A DNA stretch of 64,000 nucleotides from Aureococcus anophagefferens (Eukaryota > Sar > Pelagophyceae > Pelagomonadales > Pelagomonadaceae). This document shows positions 37,988 to 46,399 of this stretch, one piece after another. The stretch's first letter is position 1. Each line of letters starts with the position of its first letter. The position numbers and the translations under genes are program-made. The stretch covers positions 1,126,054 to 1,190,053 of the forward strand of contig NW_008705569.1 in NCBI RefSeq assembly GCF_000186865.1. Reading direction: 5' to 3'. The notes under the pieces are model-generated. The model was not told the origin of the DNA, searched no databases, and was given only the letters and a program-made list of their open reading frames with translations.

Positions 37988-38600
37988 GCTGCGGCGAAGC
38001 TAGTTGCAAGTGGCCATTGGCCGGCGGCAGTTGCTCTGGTGCAAAGCTGGCCTGGAGTCGCTTACTGCTAGCCCGGGCCTAGCCGAGACCCACGGGGGAA
38101 CCGGACTCTCGCTGGGAGGAGCGCCTAGGCGCGTCACGTCCGGGGTGAGGGACCCCAAAGAGCGCGCTGGTCCAGCGCTCTCGCTGCCTCGTGGCCGAGT
38201 GACGCCGGGTAAGCCTCCGGACCTGCCGCGTCCCCCCGCTCGGTCGACCGAACGGGGTTTCGCGGCCAGGGCAGCAGGCGGGGCTGCTGACCCCAGTCCG
38301 GCGGGGAGCCCAACGCCCGGAGCCTCTCGGGACGTCGCGCACTCTGCCCAGACCCGAAGGCCAACCTCAGGGCAGGCGACGTGAGCTTGCGCGTCGTGGA
38401 GTGACGACGCGCGTAGATTTGCGGAAACTCTTTTTCGAGAAGCCGCGCGGAAAAGACCTCTCACGAGGGAAAACGCAGAGGAGAGCCTCCTCGGGGCTCA
38501 ACTCCACCGGCCCGCGGCAGCGCGTCGACGCATCGGACGCCGGCCGCGCCGTCCTCCGGCTCCGACTTTTCCGCGCCGCCTCGCACATCCACCGCAACCG
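37988..38600. other. Intergenic region, about 610 bp, with palindromes and no supported gene
   Basis: The longest gene-poor stretch outside transposons. It contains a 24-bp near-perfect palindrome at 38234-38257 centred on GGTCGACC, and other self-complementary stretches (CCTAGCC..., GCGCCTAGGCGC near 38121). Frames across it lack the third-position bias of real genes. A fossil mobile element or structured non-coding RNA are both possible; neither can be shown. Confidence 0.4.
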
Positions 38601-39687
38601 TTACCTCTTCCCCTTGCCCGGCGGCCCGTACGTCTCGACGGCGTCGGGCCGCCAGCGGAAGCCGTCGCACCGGTGGAGGCGGAACGCGGCGACGACCGCG
38701 CAGAGCACGAGGTCCGCGTCGACGCCCGACGCCACGGACACCTTCAGCGGGCACCAGTACGAGTGGTTCAGCGGCCGCTCGATGTCGAGCACCGTCGAGT
38801 TGACCTGCTCGACGCGGGCCACGACGAGCGGCGCGGCGCCCCGGTCCCGCTTGGTCACGAGCGCGTTGCTCCCGTTCTGGGCCCGCCTCCTCGGGAACCG
38901 CAGGTCGTAGGTTTCGCGCTCGCCGGTCTCCTCGACGAGCGCGATGGCCCCGGACGCGACGTCGACGCGCGCGTGCCGGAAGACGTCGCGGCCGTCGCGC
39001 GCCGCGCCGGCCTGCCCCGGGAACCGCGGCGAGCACCTGGGCAGCACAAGAGTGATTCAATGTCGCTTCAACGTGAATGTTCCGCGCGCGCGCGTTCCGG
39101 AAAAAAGCATACACGCTTCGGGACCGTTCCGAGAGATGATCGCTCGTCCAAAAATCAGCCGAAACGAGTGGAAAACGGCCGAGAAAGGAGCCTTTGAAGT
39201 TGGGAATTTCGCTCTCTTGTCCTGCCCTGGCGAGCACCGATAGACGTCGACTCGTTCCCAGGGGTCCGCGCAGCTCTTGCCGCGGCGCCCGCGGGCGGCG
39301 TTGGCCTCGACGTTGAGCGCCGTGCCGACGACGGCGACGGGCCTGCCGCCGGCGTCGACGACCGTGACGGCGTAGTCGTGCCGCTGCGCGAAGAGGTACG
39401 GCTTCGCGTCGCCCTTCGGACCGAGCCGCGCGACGTAAAAGTTCTGGTAGCCGAGGTTGTAGGTGTCGCCGTAGCGCGGGTCGTTCTCCACCAGCGAGGA
39501 CGTGAGCACGAAGGTCTCGGGCTGCGTCGTCACGCTGCCGCTGATCGACGACGCCTGGGACAAACGTATGAGTGCGAGCAACGTTTCGGGAACGCCGGTC
39601 CCGCGCGGCGTCGTCGCCGCCGCTCTCGCAGAGCGGCTCGTGCCAGCCCTCCGGGTCCTTCGACCGGCTACTGCCCCAGTTGCCCAT
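38601..39687 (-). CDS. Protein of unknown function with N-myristoylation-type start, three exons
   Basis: Exons 39687-39607, 39554-39238 and 39036-38601 give 277 residues. Intron 1 (39555-39606, 52 nt) is a GC-AG candidate chosen because it restores frame and removes a stretch of atypical third positions. Intron 2 (39037-39237, 201 nt) is an introner. The protein starts MGNWGSSRSKD, a possible myristoylation site. It continues as a beta-rich domain (DTYNLGYQNFYVARL, DYAVTVVDAGGRPVAVVG) and ends near a hydrophobic helix (DLVLCAVVAAFRLHRCDGF). The layout recalls tubby/LURP-one-like domains, without proof. An ATG at 39818 offers an alternative unspliced 5' end. Confidence 0.6.
39037..39229 (-). 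mobile_element. Introner element forming intron 2 of the unknown-function gene
   Basis: A 193-bp element, 8-bp target duplication GCGAGCAC (39029-39036 and 39230-39237), terminal repeats C(T/A)GGGCAG(C/G)ACAAGAG. On the gene strand the donor is GTGCTC from the duplication and the acceptor CCCAG from the element; the intron is 201 nt and falls in phase 2. It carries the shared core at about 39150. Confidence 0.92.
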
Positions 39688-39816
39688 GAGGCATCCAGCA
39701 GATCTCGGCCGGCATACGAGCGCTCCTCGGCTGCCCCGTCGGCCTCAACGGCGCGACACCGTGACACCCTAAATATAAACTTGGTCAACCGCTGGGAGGT
39801 GGGGCTGCCCGACCAC

Positions 39817-40485
39817 ATGAATACGGACTACGACGCCTGGGCGAAGCTCGAGGCGGAGCTCTCCGACGCCGAGTCGGAGCCCGACGAGCTCGCGGAGAAG
39901 GTGAACGCGCTGCGCGAGGCGCAGCGGTCCGTCAACGCCCTGCGCGAGCTGCGCCTCGCCGGCGACGACGAGCACCTCGCCGAGGACGCGCCGCCGCTCG
40001 GCGCCCAGTACCGGGGCACGATCAAGACGACGGCGCCCGTGCTCGCCCGCGCGGCGACGCCCCGGAGCCCCGCCGACGACGTCCTGGAGGCGGACGACAC
40101 CGCGTCCGCGCGCATGCTCGCGCGCGCCGCGGCGGCCGTGCCCGCGAACCCGGCGCCCGCCGCGCCCGTGGACCCGTCCCGGCCGCCGCCGGCGCCGCCG
40201 ACGCCGGCGCAGGAGCACAAGCGGAAGACCGACGCGGCCGCGCTCGTCAAGTCGCGGCCCCTCGACGGCAAGAAGTGGGACAAGATCTGCGACGACCACC
40301 TCTCCGGCGAGAATACGCCCTCGAAATTCTCCCAGCTCTCGACCGTGTCCCAGTCCTTCGACCAGATGCGCACGGACCGCCTCGCGCGGCGCGCGCGCTG
40401 GAGCAAGTACTACGACGAGCCCGACCCCGCGCTCGTCGCCGAGGTCCGCGCGAGCCTCCAGCGCGAGAAGGCCGCCAAGGGCTGA
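39817..40485 (+). CDS. Acidic/proline-rich protein of unknown function
   Basis: A 222-residue protein from ATG 39817. An N-terminal acidic coiled-coil-like helix (WAKLEAELSDAESEPDELAEKVNAL) is followed by a low-complexity Pro/Ala linker and a C-terminal basic segment ending RARWSKYYDEPDPALVAEVRASLQREKAAKG. No family was recognised. The terminal YYDEPDP element may be a conserved short motif. Its start faces the unknown-function gene at 39687 across about 130 bp. Confidence 0.6.
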   Translation: MNTDYDAWAKLEAELSDAESEPDELAEKVNALREAQRSVNALRELRLAGDDEHLAEDAPPLGAQYRGTIKTTAPVLARAATPRSPADDVLEADDTASARMLARAAAAVPANPAPAAPVDPSRPPPAPPTPAQEHKRKTDAAALVKSRPLDGKKWDKICDDHLSGENTPSKFSQLSTVSQSFDQMRTDRLARRARWSKYYDEPDPALVAEVRASLQREKAAKG

Positions 40486-40521
40486 GGCGTACGTAAAATT
40501 CTGTTTTTAAATGGTCACGAC

Positions 40522-40984
40522 TAACATATCCCGCCGGCGGGATATGTTAAACGCCGCTTCAACTTGGACTTCAACCTCAAACCCTGCACTTCAACAGGGA
40601 CCTAAACCACGTCTCAAAATAGCAGCCCCCCACCTACTTCAACTTCTTCCGTCCGAGACCATTCTATCTCTCCTCCCACAGGTCGTACGTTAATCGAAAT
40701 CGCAAAATCGTAAGGCGTCTGGGGTCTTTCGGGTTCTGGAAGCGTTCTGGAAGGGTTCTGGAGGGCTTCTGGCTTGGGGCGGGTCGCGCCCCCTAAGGCG
40801 TGGGCGGCACGTCAGAGGTCCCCCGCGGCGCCGCGGCAAGGCGTCACGGTGAGCGGCGGTGTTCAAAGTTGAGCTCCCTTTTGAAGGGCAAGCAGCAGTG
40901 GCGAAGTCCCTGCTGAAGTGCAAGGTTTAAGGTTGAAGCCCAATTTGAAGCGGCGTTTACCATATCCCGCCGGCGGGATATGGT
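40522..40984. mobile_element. MITE with palindromic termini
   Basis: A 463-bp element between ACGAC direct repeats (40517-40521 and 40985-40989). Inverted repeats of about 75-80 bp start with a 28-bp palindrome (40522-40549 and 40958-40985; core CCCGCCGGCGGG) and continue AACGCCGCTTCAA...CTTCAACC...GCACTTCA(A/G)CAGGGAC. The middle has no coding frame. It sits in the gap between the acidic-protein gene and HMG-CoA reductase. Its subterminal CTTCAA motifs resemble those in the introners. Confidence 0.8.
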
Positions 40985-41132
40985 ACGACCCAGAGAGAGG
41001 CGGTCGCCTGTGAGGTTGTAATCCGGTTTATTACGTCTTGACACGTCAACTTCGAGAGCTTGATGCCTTGATGAACCGCCTGTGGCAAATTTCGAGCTAG
41101 CTAGCTGCACGCGCCGTCGGCCGCGCGCAGCC

Positions 41133-42531
41133 ATGCCCGTGGCGAACTCGCGCCTGGCGGGCTTCCACAAGCTGACGGTCGCCGAGCGGCGCGCGGCCGT
41201 CGCCGAGGCGGCGTCGCTGTCCGAGGGCGACGTCGCGGCGCTGGCGCGCGAGGGCGAGCTGCCGCTCGCCGTCGCCGACCGCATGATCGAGAACGTCATC
41301 GGCACCTACAGCCTGCCCGTGGGCGTGGCGACGAACTTCGTCATCGACGGCCGCCACTACCTCATCCCCTTCGTCCTCGAGGAGGCGTCCGTCGTCGCCG
41401 CGGCGAGCAACATGGCGAAGCGGTGCCTGAAGAAGGGCGGCTTCACGAGCGAGTGCGACGCGCCCGTCATGATCGGCCAGATCGAGGTCCGGGGCTGCGC
41501 GCACCCCCGGGAGGCGGCGGACGCCGTCGTCGCGGCGCGGGACGACGTCGGAAAGAGATGCGACGCCGCGATGCCGAGCATGGTGGCGCGCGGCGGCGGC
41601 TTCCGGGGCCTCGAGGCGCGCGTCGTCGACGGGCCCGGCGGCCCGCTCGTCGTGTGCCACCTCCTCGTCGACTGCCGCGACGCCATGGGCGCGAACCTCG
41701 TGAACACGCTCGCGGAGGCGCTCTCGGACTACGTCGCGTCGCTCTGCGGCGCCGGCGCGCGCGCGGGCCTCCGCATCCTCAGCAACCTCGCGACGGAGCG
41801 CCTCGCGCGCGTCAGCGCGACCTTCACGCCCGGCGAGCTCGCGGCGACACCCGACGAGGGCGCCACGGTCGTCGACGCGATCCTCGAGGCCTTCGACTTC
41901 GCGCGGGCCGACCCGTGGCGCGCGCGCACGACTGTGTGGAAACCAAATCTTCAACCCGACTTCAATGTGAGCGTATGCGACGGTTTCAACAGATGGTCTT
42001 CTGCCGTGCTTCGAGAACTCAATGAGAGCAATCGATTCGTCCAAAAATCAGCCGAATCGACCTCGATTTGACCGAGCTAGAGAGGTTTGAAGTTTGGTTG
42101 GGATAACCCAGCTCACTGTTTGATTTCCACACAGGTGCACCAACAACAAAGGCGTCATGAACGCGATCTCCTCCGTCGCCGTCGCGACGGGCCAGGACTG
42201 GCGCGCCATCGAGGCCGGCGCCCACGCCTACGTCGGCTACGGCACTAGCTACGGCCCCATGACCGCGTGGTCCAAGAACGACGACGGCGACCTCGTCGGG
42301 TCGATCACCGTGCCCATGGCCGTGGGCCTCGTCGGCGGCGCCTGCAAGGTCCACCCGGCGGCGAAGGCGAACCTGAACATCCTCGGCGTGGACAAGGCCG
42401 TGGACTTGGCGAAGGTCATGGCCGCGGCGGGCCTCGCGCAGAACCTCGCCGCGCTCAAGGCGCTCGCCACGGAGGGCATCCAGCGCGGCCACATGGCGCT
42501 CCACGCGCGGTCCCGCGGCGACCAGGCCTAG
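41133..42531 (+). CDS. HMG-CoA reductase, class II type, with introner intron
   Basis: Exons 41133-41923 and 42135-42531 give 395 residues. The protein lacks the membrane domain of eukaryotic class I enzymes and shows class II features: [17 protein letters not shown] (catalytic Glu), [33 protein letters not shown] (catalytic Lys), [17 protein letters not shown] (Asp) and GHMALHARS (His). It reduces HMG-CoA to mevalonate, or runs in reverse in some bacteria. The junction ...DPWRA-CTNNKG requires a GC donor (GCGCAC) at 41924 and the CAG acceptor at 42134. An upstream ATG (41082) is also in frame. Confidence 0.87.
41932..42134 (+). mobile_element. Divergent introner element inside the HMG-CoA reductase gene
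   Basis: A 203-bp element with perfect 11-bp terminal repeats CTGTGTGGAAA / TTTCCACACAG, unlike the CWGGGCAG ends of the other four. The flanking 8-mers GCGCACGA (41924-41931) and GTGCACCA (42135-42142) match at six positions, so the target duplication has decayed and its GT donor has become GC. The interior shares TCGTCCAAAAATCAGCCGA and CTTCAA/TTTGAAG subterminal motifs with the other copies. The intron is 41924-42134 (211 nt). Confidence 0.87.
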
Positions 42532-42542
42532 AAGCCTCCTTC

Positions 42543-43784
42543 CTAACAGTACACGTTCGCCACGCCCCAGGCGTCCGTGGCGGCGGCGCAGGGCGCCTTG
42601 CGCAGCGGCGGCGCGCAGACCGCGCGGTCGCCTTCGCCGAAGCACGCGGCGCCCTCCAGCGGCGGCGGCGCGTCCGCGTTCTCGAAGAGCGGGTGGTGGC
42701 AGTGGGCCCGGTTCAGGTCTACGCCCAGCACGTGGCGCTCGCGGCGCACGCGGATCGACGGGGCGAGCCGCCGCGCCGCGGCCTCCTCGCCGAAGGAGCT
42801 ACCGAAGGAATGCAACACGAGCGCCGCGTCGCCGAGCGCGAGCCAGTCCGCGAGGGCCGCGCGGGCGCCGTGCGTGGGCAGGCCCCGGGGCGCGCCGCTC
42901 CAGTCCGCGTAGACGAGCTCGGACGCCGCGAAGAGCGCCTTCGCGTCGCGTTTCACGGCTTCGTCGTTCGACGCCAAAAACACGACGGCCCGCGGGTGCG
43001 CGTCGAGCACGTCCCGCGCGGCGCGGAAGTGGGCGTGGGCCGGCGCGCCGTCGTCCCAGGTCCGGGCCTCCTCGCCGGCGGCCTCCGGCGGCACGACGGG
43101 CCAGTCGAAGCGCGCGTCGAAGCCCCGGACGTGGAGGCCGACGGCGAGGCGGCCGCGGACGGCGGACCGCAACCGGTCCCGGGCCCGCGCCACCTCGGCG
43201 TGCGCCGCCGCCGCGAGCCGCTCGTAGAAGGCCGACTTGCGGTGCAGGAACTCGTGGCACGTGACGTCGCGCGCCGCGAACGACCCCCGCGGGTCGAGGA
43301 CGACGGCGGCGGCGACGCCGCCCGCGAGCGCGAGGTCCAGCCGCACGCCGGAGGACCGCACGACGACGACGTTCGACGCGTTCGTGTCCGCCGGGGACGC
43401 CACGGCGGCGAGCGTTTCGCCGTCGACGAGGTCGAGCAGCTTGTCGAGCGCGGGCTCGTCGCCGGCGTATTCCGTCAAACCCGCCCGCTCGACATCGAAG
43501 AGGTCGGCGAGCGTCGCGTTGCAGCCGTGGGCCGGCTTCCAGCGCACGCGCAGCTCGAAGCCCAGGTCCGCCGCGAGCACCGCCGCCGCCGCGAGGTGGC
43601 GCAGGCGGTTCGCGAGGCCGAGGCGGTGGATGCTCACGATGAGCGGCGGCGGGGCGCCGGGCTGCAACCGGAGCAGCGCCGACAGCTCGCGGTGCGTCGC
43701 CGTCATGCCGTAGGTCTCGTAGGCCTCGGAAACGCTCGCGACGGCGCACGCGACCAGCAGCCCGGCGCTGCGCAGCAGCCCCAT
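42543..43784 (-). CDS. Secretory fucosyltransferase-like glycosyltransferase
   Basis: From ATG 43782-43784 the 413-residue protein has a signal peptide or anchor (GLLRSAGLLVACAVASVSEA). It has GLANRLRHLAAAAVLAADLGFELRVRW, the acceptor-side motif of GDP-fucose-type transferases, then VGLHVRGFDARFDWPV (the HxRxxD-like site) and HSFGSSFGEEAA. Several cysteines cluster at the C-terminus. It would act in the Golgi on glycans; donor and acceptor are inferred only from motif resemblance. Convergent with HMG-CoA reductase at 12 bp. Confidence 0.65.
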   Translation of the reverse strand: MGLLRSAGLLVACAVASVSEAYETYGMTATHRELSALLRLQPGAPPPLIVSIHRLGLANRLRHLAAAAVLAADLGFELRVRWKPAHGCNATLADLFDVERAGLTEYAGDEPALDKLLDLVDGETLAAVASPADTNASNVVVVRSSGVRLDLALAGGVAAAVVLDPRGSFAARDVTCHEFLHRKSAFYERLAAAAHAEVARARDRLRSAVRGRLAVGLHVRGFDARFDWPVVPPEAAGEEARTWDDGAPAHAHFRAARDVLDAHPRAVVFLASNDEAVKRDAKALFAASELVYADWSGAPRGLPTHGARAALADWLALGDAALVLHSFGSSFGEEAAARRLAPSIRVRRERHVLGVDLNRAHCHHPLFENADAPPPLEGAACFGEGDRAVCAPPLRKAPCAAATDAWGVANVYC

Positions 43785-43898
43785 CGTGCGACCAGTGAAA
43801 GGCGGCTGCGCTCGGCCGGCCGGGGCCGCCTCCCCCTCCAGGGGTGCGAGACACCCCACGGACATCGACGACGACTCGGATCGACGGTGCCGGATTTT

Positions 43899-44557
43899 TT
43901 ACTGGAGGCCGATCTCCTCGAGCTCCGACTCGGGGTCCCGGGAGACGCGCGCGTCGAGCATCGTCGGGATGAAGCGCCCCCGGCCCTTGCAGTTCTCGCA
44001 GGAGTGGACGCACTGGCCGTTGCACATGGGGCACGGCGCCGACTCGCCCGCGGCGTTCATGACGACGCCGCTCCCGAGGCACCGCGCGCACGTGATCGCG
44101 CCGGTGCCCATGCAGTAGGGGCACTGCTTGCTCTTCAGGGTCTTGACCTTCTTCGCCTCGATGGCCTGCGACGCGGGACGGTGGGCGGGGCGGCGCGCGG
44201 CGCCGCGTCCGGGGGCCGCGCGCCCGGGGCGGCTCGGATCGCGAGCGCGCCGGACGCGGGCGCGCGCGATGACGCTCCCGATGGTGCCGACGGCGCCGCC
44301 GACGAGGGCCGATGCCTGCGCGGGCGCGGGGCGGTGAAACGCCCGGTGCGGACGCGCGGGTCCGCGAGCGGCGCCGCAGAACGCGCCAGGCCCTCGGTCG
44401 TGACGGTGCCGAGCTCGAAGGCCAGCGCCGAGTTGCGCCGCGTCTCCACGAGCGGCGGCGCGGGCGGGTGGAAGGCGCTCGCGCCGCCGACGAGCGCCAG
44501 AGCGCCCACGGCCACTCGTCGTCTGCTGGCGCAGGCGCAATCGGTGCACGAAGCCAT
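43899..44557 (-). CDS. Plastid DnaJ-type zinc-finger protein (ORANGE/BSD2-like)
   Basis: Three exons (44557-44354, 44315-44256, 44165-43899) give 176 residues. The leader has a hydrophobic stretch ending GGASAFHPPAP, a textbook secondary-plastid signal with the ASAF cleavage site. Exon 2 encodes a small membrane helix (ASALVGGAVGTIGSVIARAR). Exon 3 has CPYCMGTG, CARCLGSG, CPMCNGQC and CENCKGRG zinc-finger units and ends PTMLDARVSRDPESELEEIG. Related plant proteins assist carotenoid enzymes or photosystem assembly. Introns are tiny: 44316-44353 (38 nt) and 44166-44255 (90 nt); the first donor is uncertain. Confidence 0.78.
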
Positions 44558-44706
44558 GCTTCAAGCCGGGAGATGACGAGATCGGGTTGGAGGTGCCGCC
44601 GCATTGCCGTGTTGTTTCCCCCGTCACAAATCCAATAACGACGTCTTGTTCGGAGATCGCGCCGTGGGCAGGATCGGAAGTAGCCCGCGTCGGGGGGCTT
44701 TGAGAA
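44558..44706. promoter_or_regulatory. Putative bidirectional promoter (plastid zinc-finger / NMNAT-like)
   Basis: Only 149 bp separate two head-to-head start codons. The gap is less GC-rich than the coding DNA on both sides. No TATA box or known operator is evident. Confidence 0.35.
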
Positions 44707-45555
44707 ATGGCCGCGGTGACGGCGGCGCGGGCCGAGGCGCGGGCCGCCATGATGCGGCGCGCGACGAAGGCCGCCGAAATTATACCCCCGAGAGCCTACG
44801 ATTTCGAGCGGCATCTCGCCTACGAGGCGCAGCCCACGGCGCCGCGCACGGACGCGACGACGCCGAAGGACGCGCTCGCCCGGGCGCTCGACGCGTGCCC
44901 GCCGGACCAGGAACCCGTCGTCCTCTACGCCTGCGGGTCGCTGCTGCCCATCCACCTCGAGCACGTCGCGAACCTCGAACGGGCCAAAGCCCACGCGGAG
45001 CGGAGAGGATTCCGCGTCGTCGGCGGCTACGTGGCGACGTCGAACGACCTCTACGTGCGACGGAAGTACGCGGAACAGAAGAGGCTCCGCGATTTTTTGC
45101 CGCACGCGGCGCGGCGCGAGCTCATCGGCCTCGCGCTCGAGGACCACGGCTGGCTGCGCCTCGACGCCTGGGACGGCGAGCCCCAGAAGCGCTTCGTCGA
45201 GTTCTGGGCCGCGCAGGCGTCGCTCGCGGCGCACCTCGACGCCTGGTGCGACGCGACGGGCAGGCGCCGCGTCGCGGTCGTCGGCGTCCACGGGTCGGAC
45301 CTCGCGAACAAGTGCCGGATCGTCGACATGTTCCGGCGGCTGCGGCTGCGGTGCTGCATCGTCGAGCGGCCGAACGCGCCGCTCGAGCGCCCGCCGGACG
45401 GCGACAGCGACTGCTGGGTCCTCCCCGGGGGGCTGTCGCGGAACCTGTCCTCGACGGACGCCCAGCGCCTCCTCCGGGAGGGCCGCAGCCTCGACGGCAC
45501 GCTCCACCCGAACGTCGCGCGGCGCTTCCGGGAGCTGCTCGGCGAGGGCGGCTAA
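44707..45555 (+). CDS. Nicotinamide/nicotinate mononucleotide adenylyltransferase-like protein
   Basis: A 282-residue member of the HxGH/HxxH nucleotidyltransferase superfamily. The phosphate-binding motif appears as ACGSLLPIHLEHVANLERAK (about residues 76-95), the middle as RVVGGYVATSNDLY, and the C-terminal ISSTxxR-type motif as LSSTDAQRLLREG (about 253). The first motif reads GSLLPIHLEH in place of GSFNPxHxxH, so the substrate may differ from NMN. It is intronless, with ATG 44707. The predicted reaction is ATP plus a mononucleotide to a dinucleotide with release of pyrophosphate. The next gene begins 71 bp downstream. Confidence 0.72.
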   Translation: MAAVTAARAEARAAMMRRATKAAEIIPPRAYDFERHLAYEAQPTAPRTDATTPKDALARALDACPPDQEPVVLYACGSLLPIHLEHVANLERAKAHAERRGFRVVGGYVATSNDLYVRRKYAEQKRLRDFLPHAARRELIGLALEDHGWLRLDAWDGEPQKRFVEFWAAQASLAAHLDAWCDATGRRRVAVVGVHGSDLANKCRIVDMFRRLRLRCCIVERPNAPLERPPDGDSDCWVLPGGLSRNLSSTDAQRLLREGRSLDGTLHPNVARRFRELLGEGG

Positions 45556-45626
45556 GTTTATTGGCCAGATTGAAGTTCGTGTTGAAGGAAGCAGCCCGGG
45601 AGCAGTATGGCCGCTCTCTGAAGACG

Positions 45627-46361
45627 ATGGCGCCCGTGCGCGTGCATCGATCGAAGCGATGCTACATCGACGGCAAGCCGCGCCCGAGGCAGCGCGGCCT
45701 GATCCACGGCGTCGTCGCCGGCTGCCTCGTCGTCGCCGTCTGGGTCGCTTTTTTTCTCATCCAGCTCCGCAAGCTCGATCGACGGCGCTGGCTCCTCGTG
45801 GGCATGGGGCTCGGCAAGCTCGCGAGCTACGCGGCTTCCGCGGCGCTGCACCTGGGCACGTTCTGCGACCTGCCGAGCCTGACGAACGCGCTGCGCCTCG
45901 ACCTGCTGGCCATCCCGCTGTCCATCGGCGGCAACAACGTCGCGCTCGCGCGGTCGCCCGGGGAGCTCGCCCTCCTGCTCGGCGCGACGGCGCTCTTCTT
46001 CGCCGCGAACGCGTCGCTCGTCCGGCGGCAATTGGACGGCGCCGTCGGCCTGCAAAACCGGCCCGGCCGCACGGACGCGCCGCGGAGCGCGCTCCTCGCG
46101 CTGCAGTGCGCCTTCTCCTACTCGCACATCGCTTTCCGCCGCGGCTTCGACCTCCGCTTCTTCGCAAACGTGGTCCTCGTGGTCTCCACGCTGCTGCTCT
46201 CCGTCCCCGTGTCGAACGCGCACGCCGAGGAGCCCATGTCGCGCCGCGTGCCCTGGCACAAGCGCGGGAGGAACGGGTTCCACGAGGACATGCACGTCGT
46301 CTTGTTCGTCGGGGACCTGTCCATGCTCGACATGGTCGCGCGCGCGAACGTCGGGTGGTAG
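45627..46361 (+). CDS. Multi-pass membrane protein, PAQR/hemolysin-III-like in outline
   Basis: A 244-residue protein with a basic N-terminus and about five to seven hydrophobic helices. LHLGTFCDLPSLTNALRLDLLAIPLSIGGN and a C-terminal HEDMHVVLFVGDLSML place histidine and aspartate residues at membrane borders, as in PAQR-type hydrolases, but the full family signature is not present. An SHIAFRRGFDLRFF segment links the last helices. Function uncertain. It ends 38 bp from the convergent CS-domain gene. Confidence 0.55.
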   Translation: MAPVRVHRSKRCYIDGKPRPRQRGLIHGVVAGCLVVAVWVAFFLIQLRKLDRRRWLLVGMGLGKLASYAASAALHLGTFCDLPSLTNALRLDLLAIPLSIGGNNVALARSPGELALLLGATALFFAANASLVRRQLDGAVGLQNRPGRTDAPRSALLALQCAFSYSHIAFRRGFDLRFFANVVLVVSTLLLSVPVSNAHAEEPMSRRVPWHKRGRNGFHEDMHVVLFVGDLSMLDMVARANVGW

Positions 46362-46399
46362 GGACCGTGCGCGAGACACGCGCGCGTGGTGAATTGGGT

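Noticed and set aside
38004..38384. A 126-codon plus-strand frame in the gene-poor interval
   Set aside because: Third-position bias is weak, the protein is low complexity, and the palindromes fit non-coding DNA better.
39688..39818. Use of the ATG at 39818 as the start of the unknown-function gene
   Set aside because: The added N-terminus has poor codon bias and would overlap the divergent gene's ATG. The MGNWGSS start plus a small intron is preferred, though not proven.
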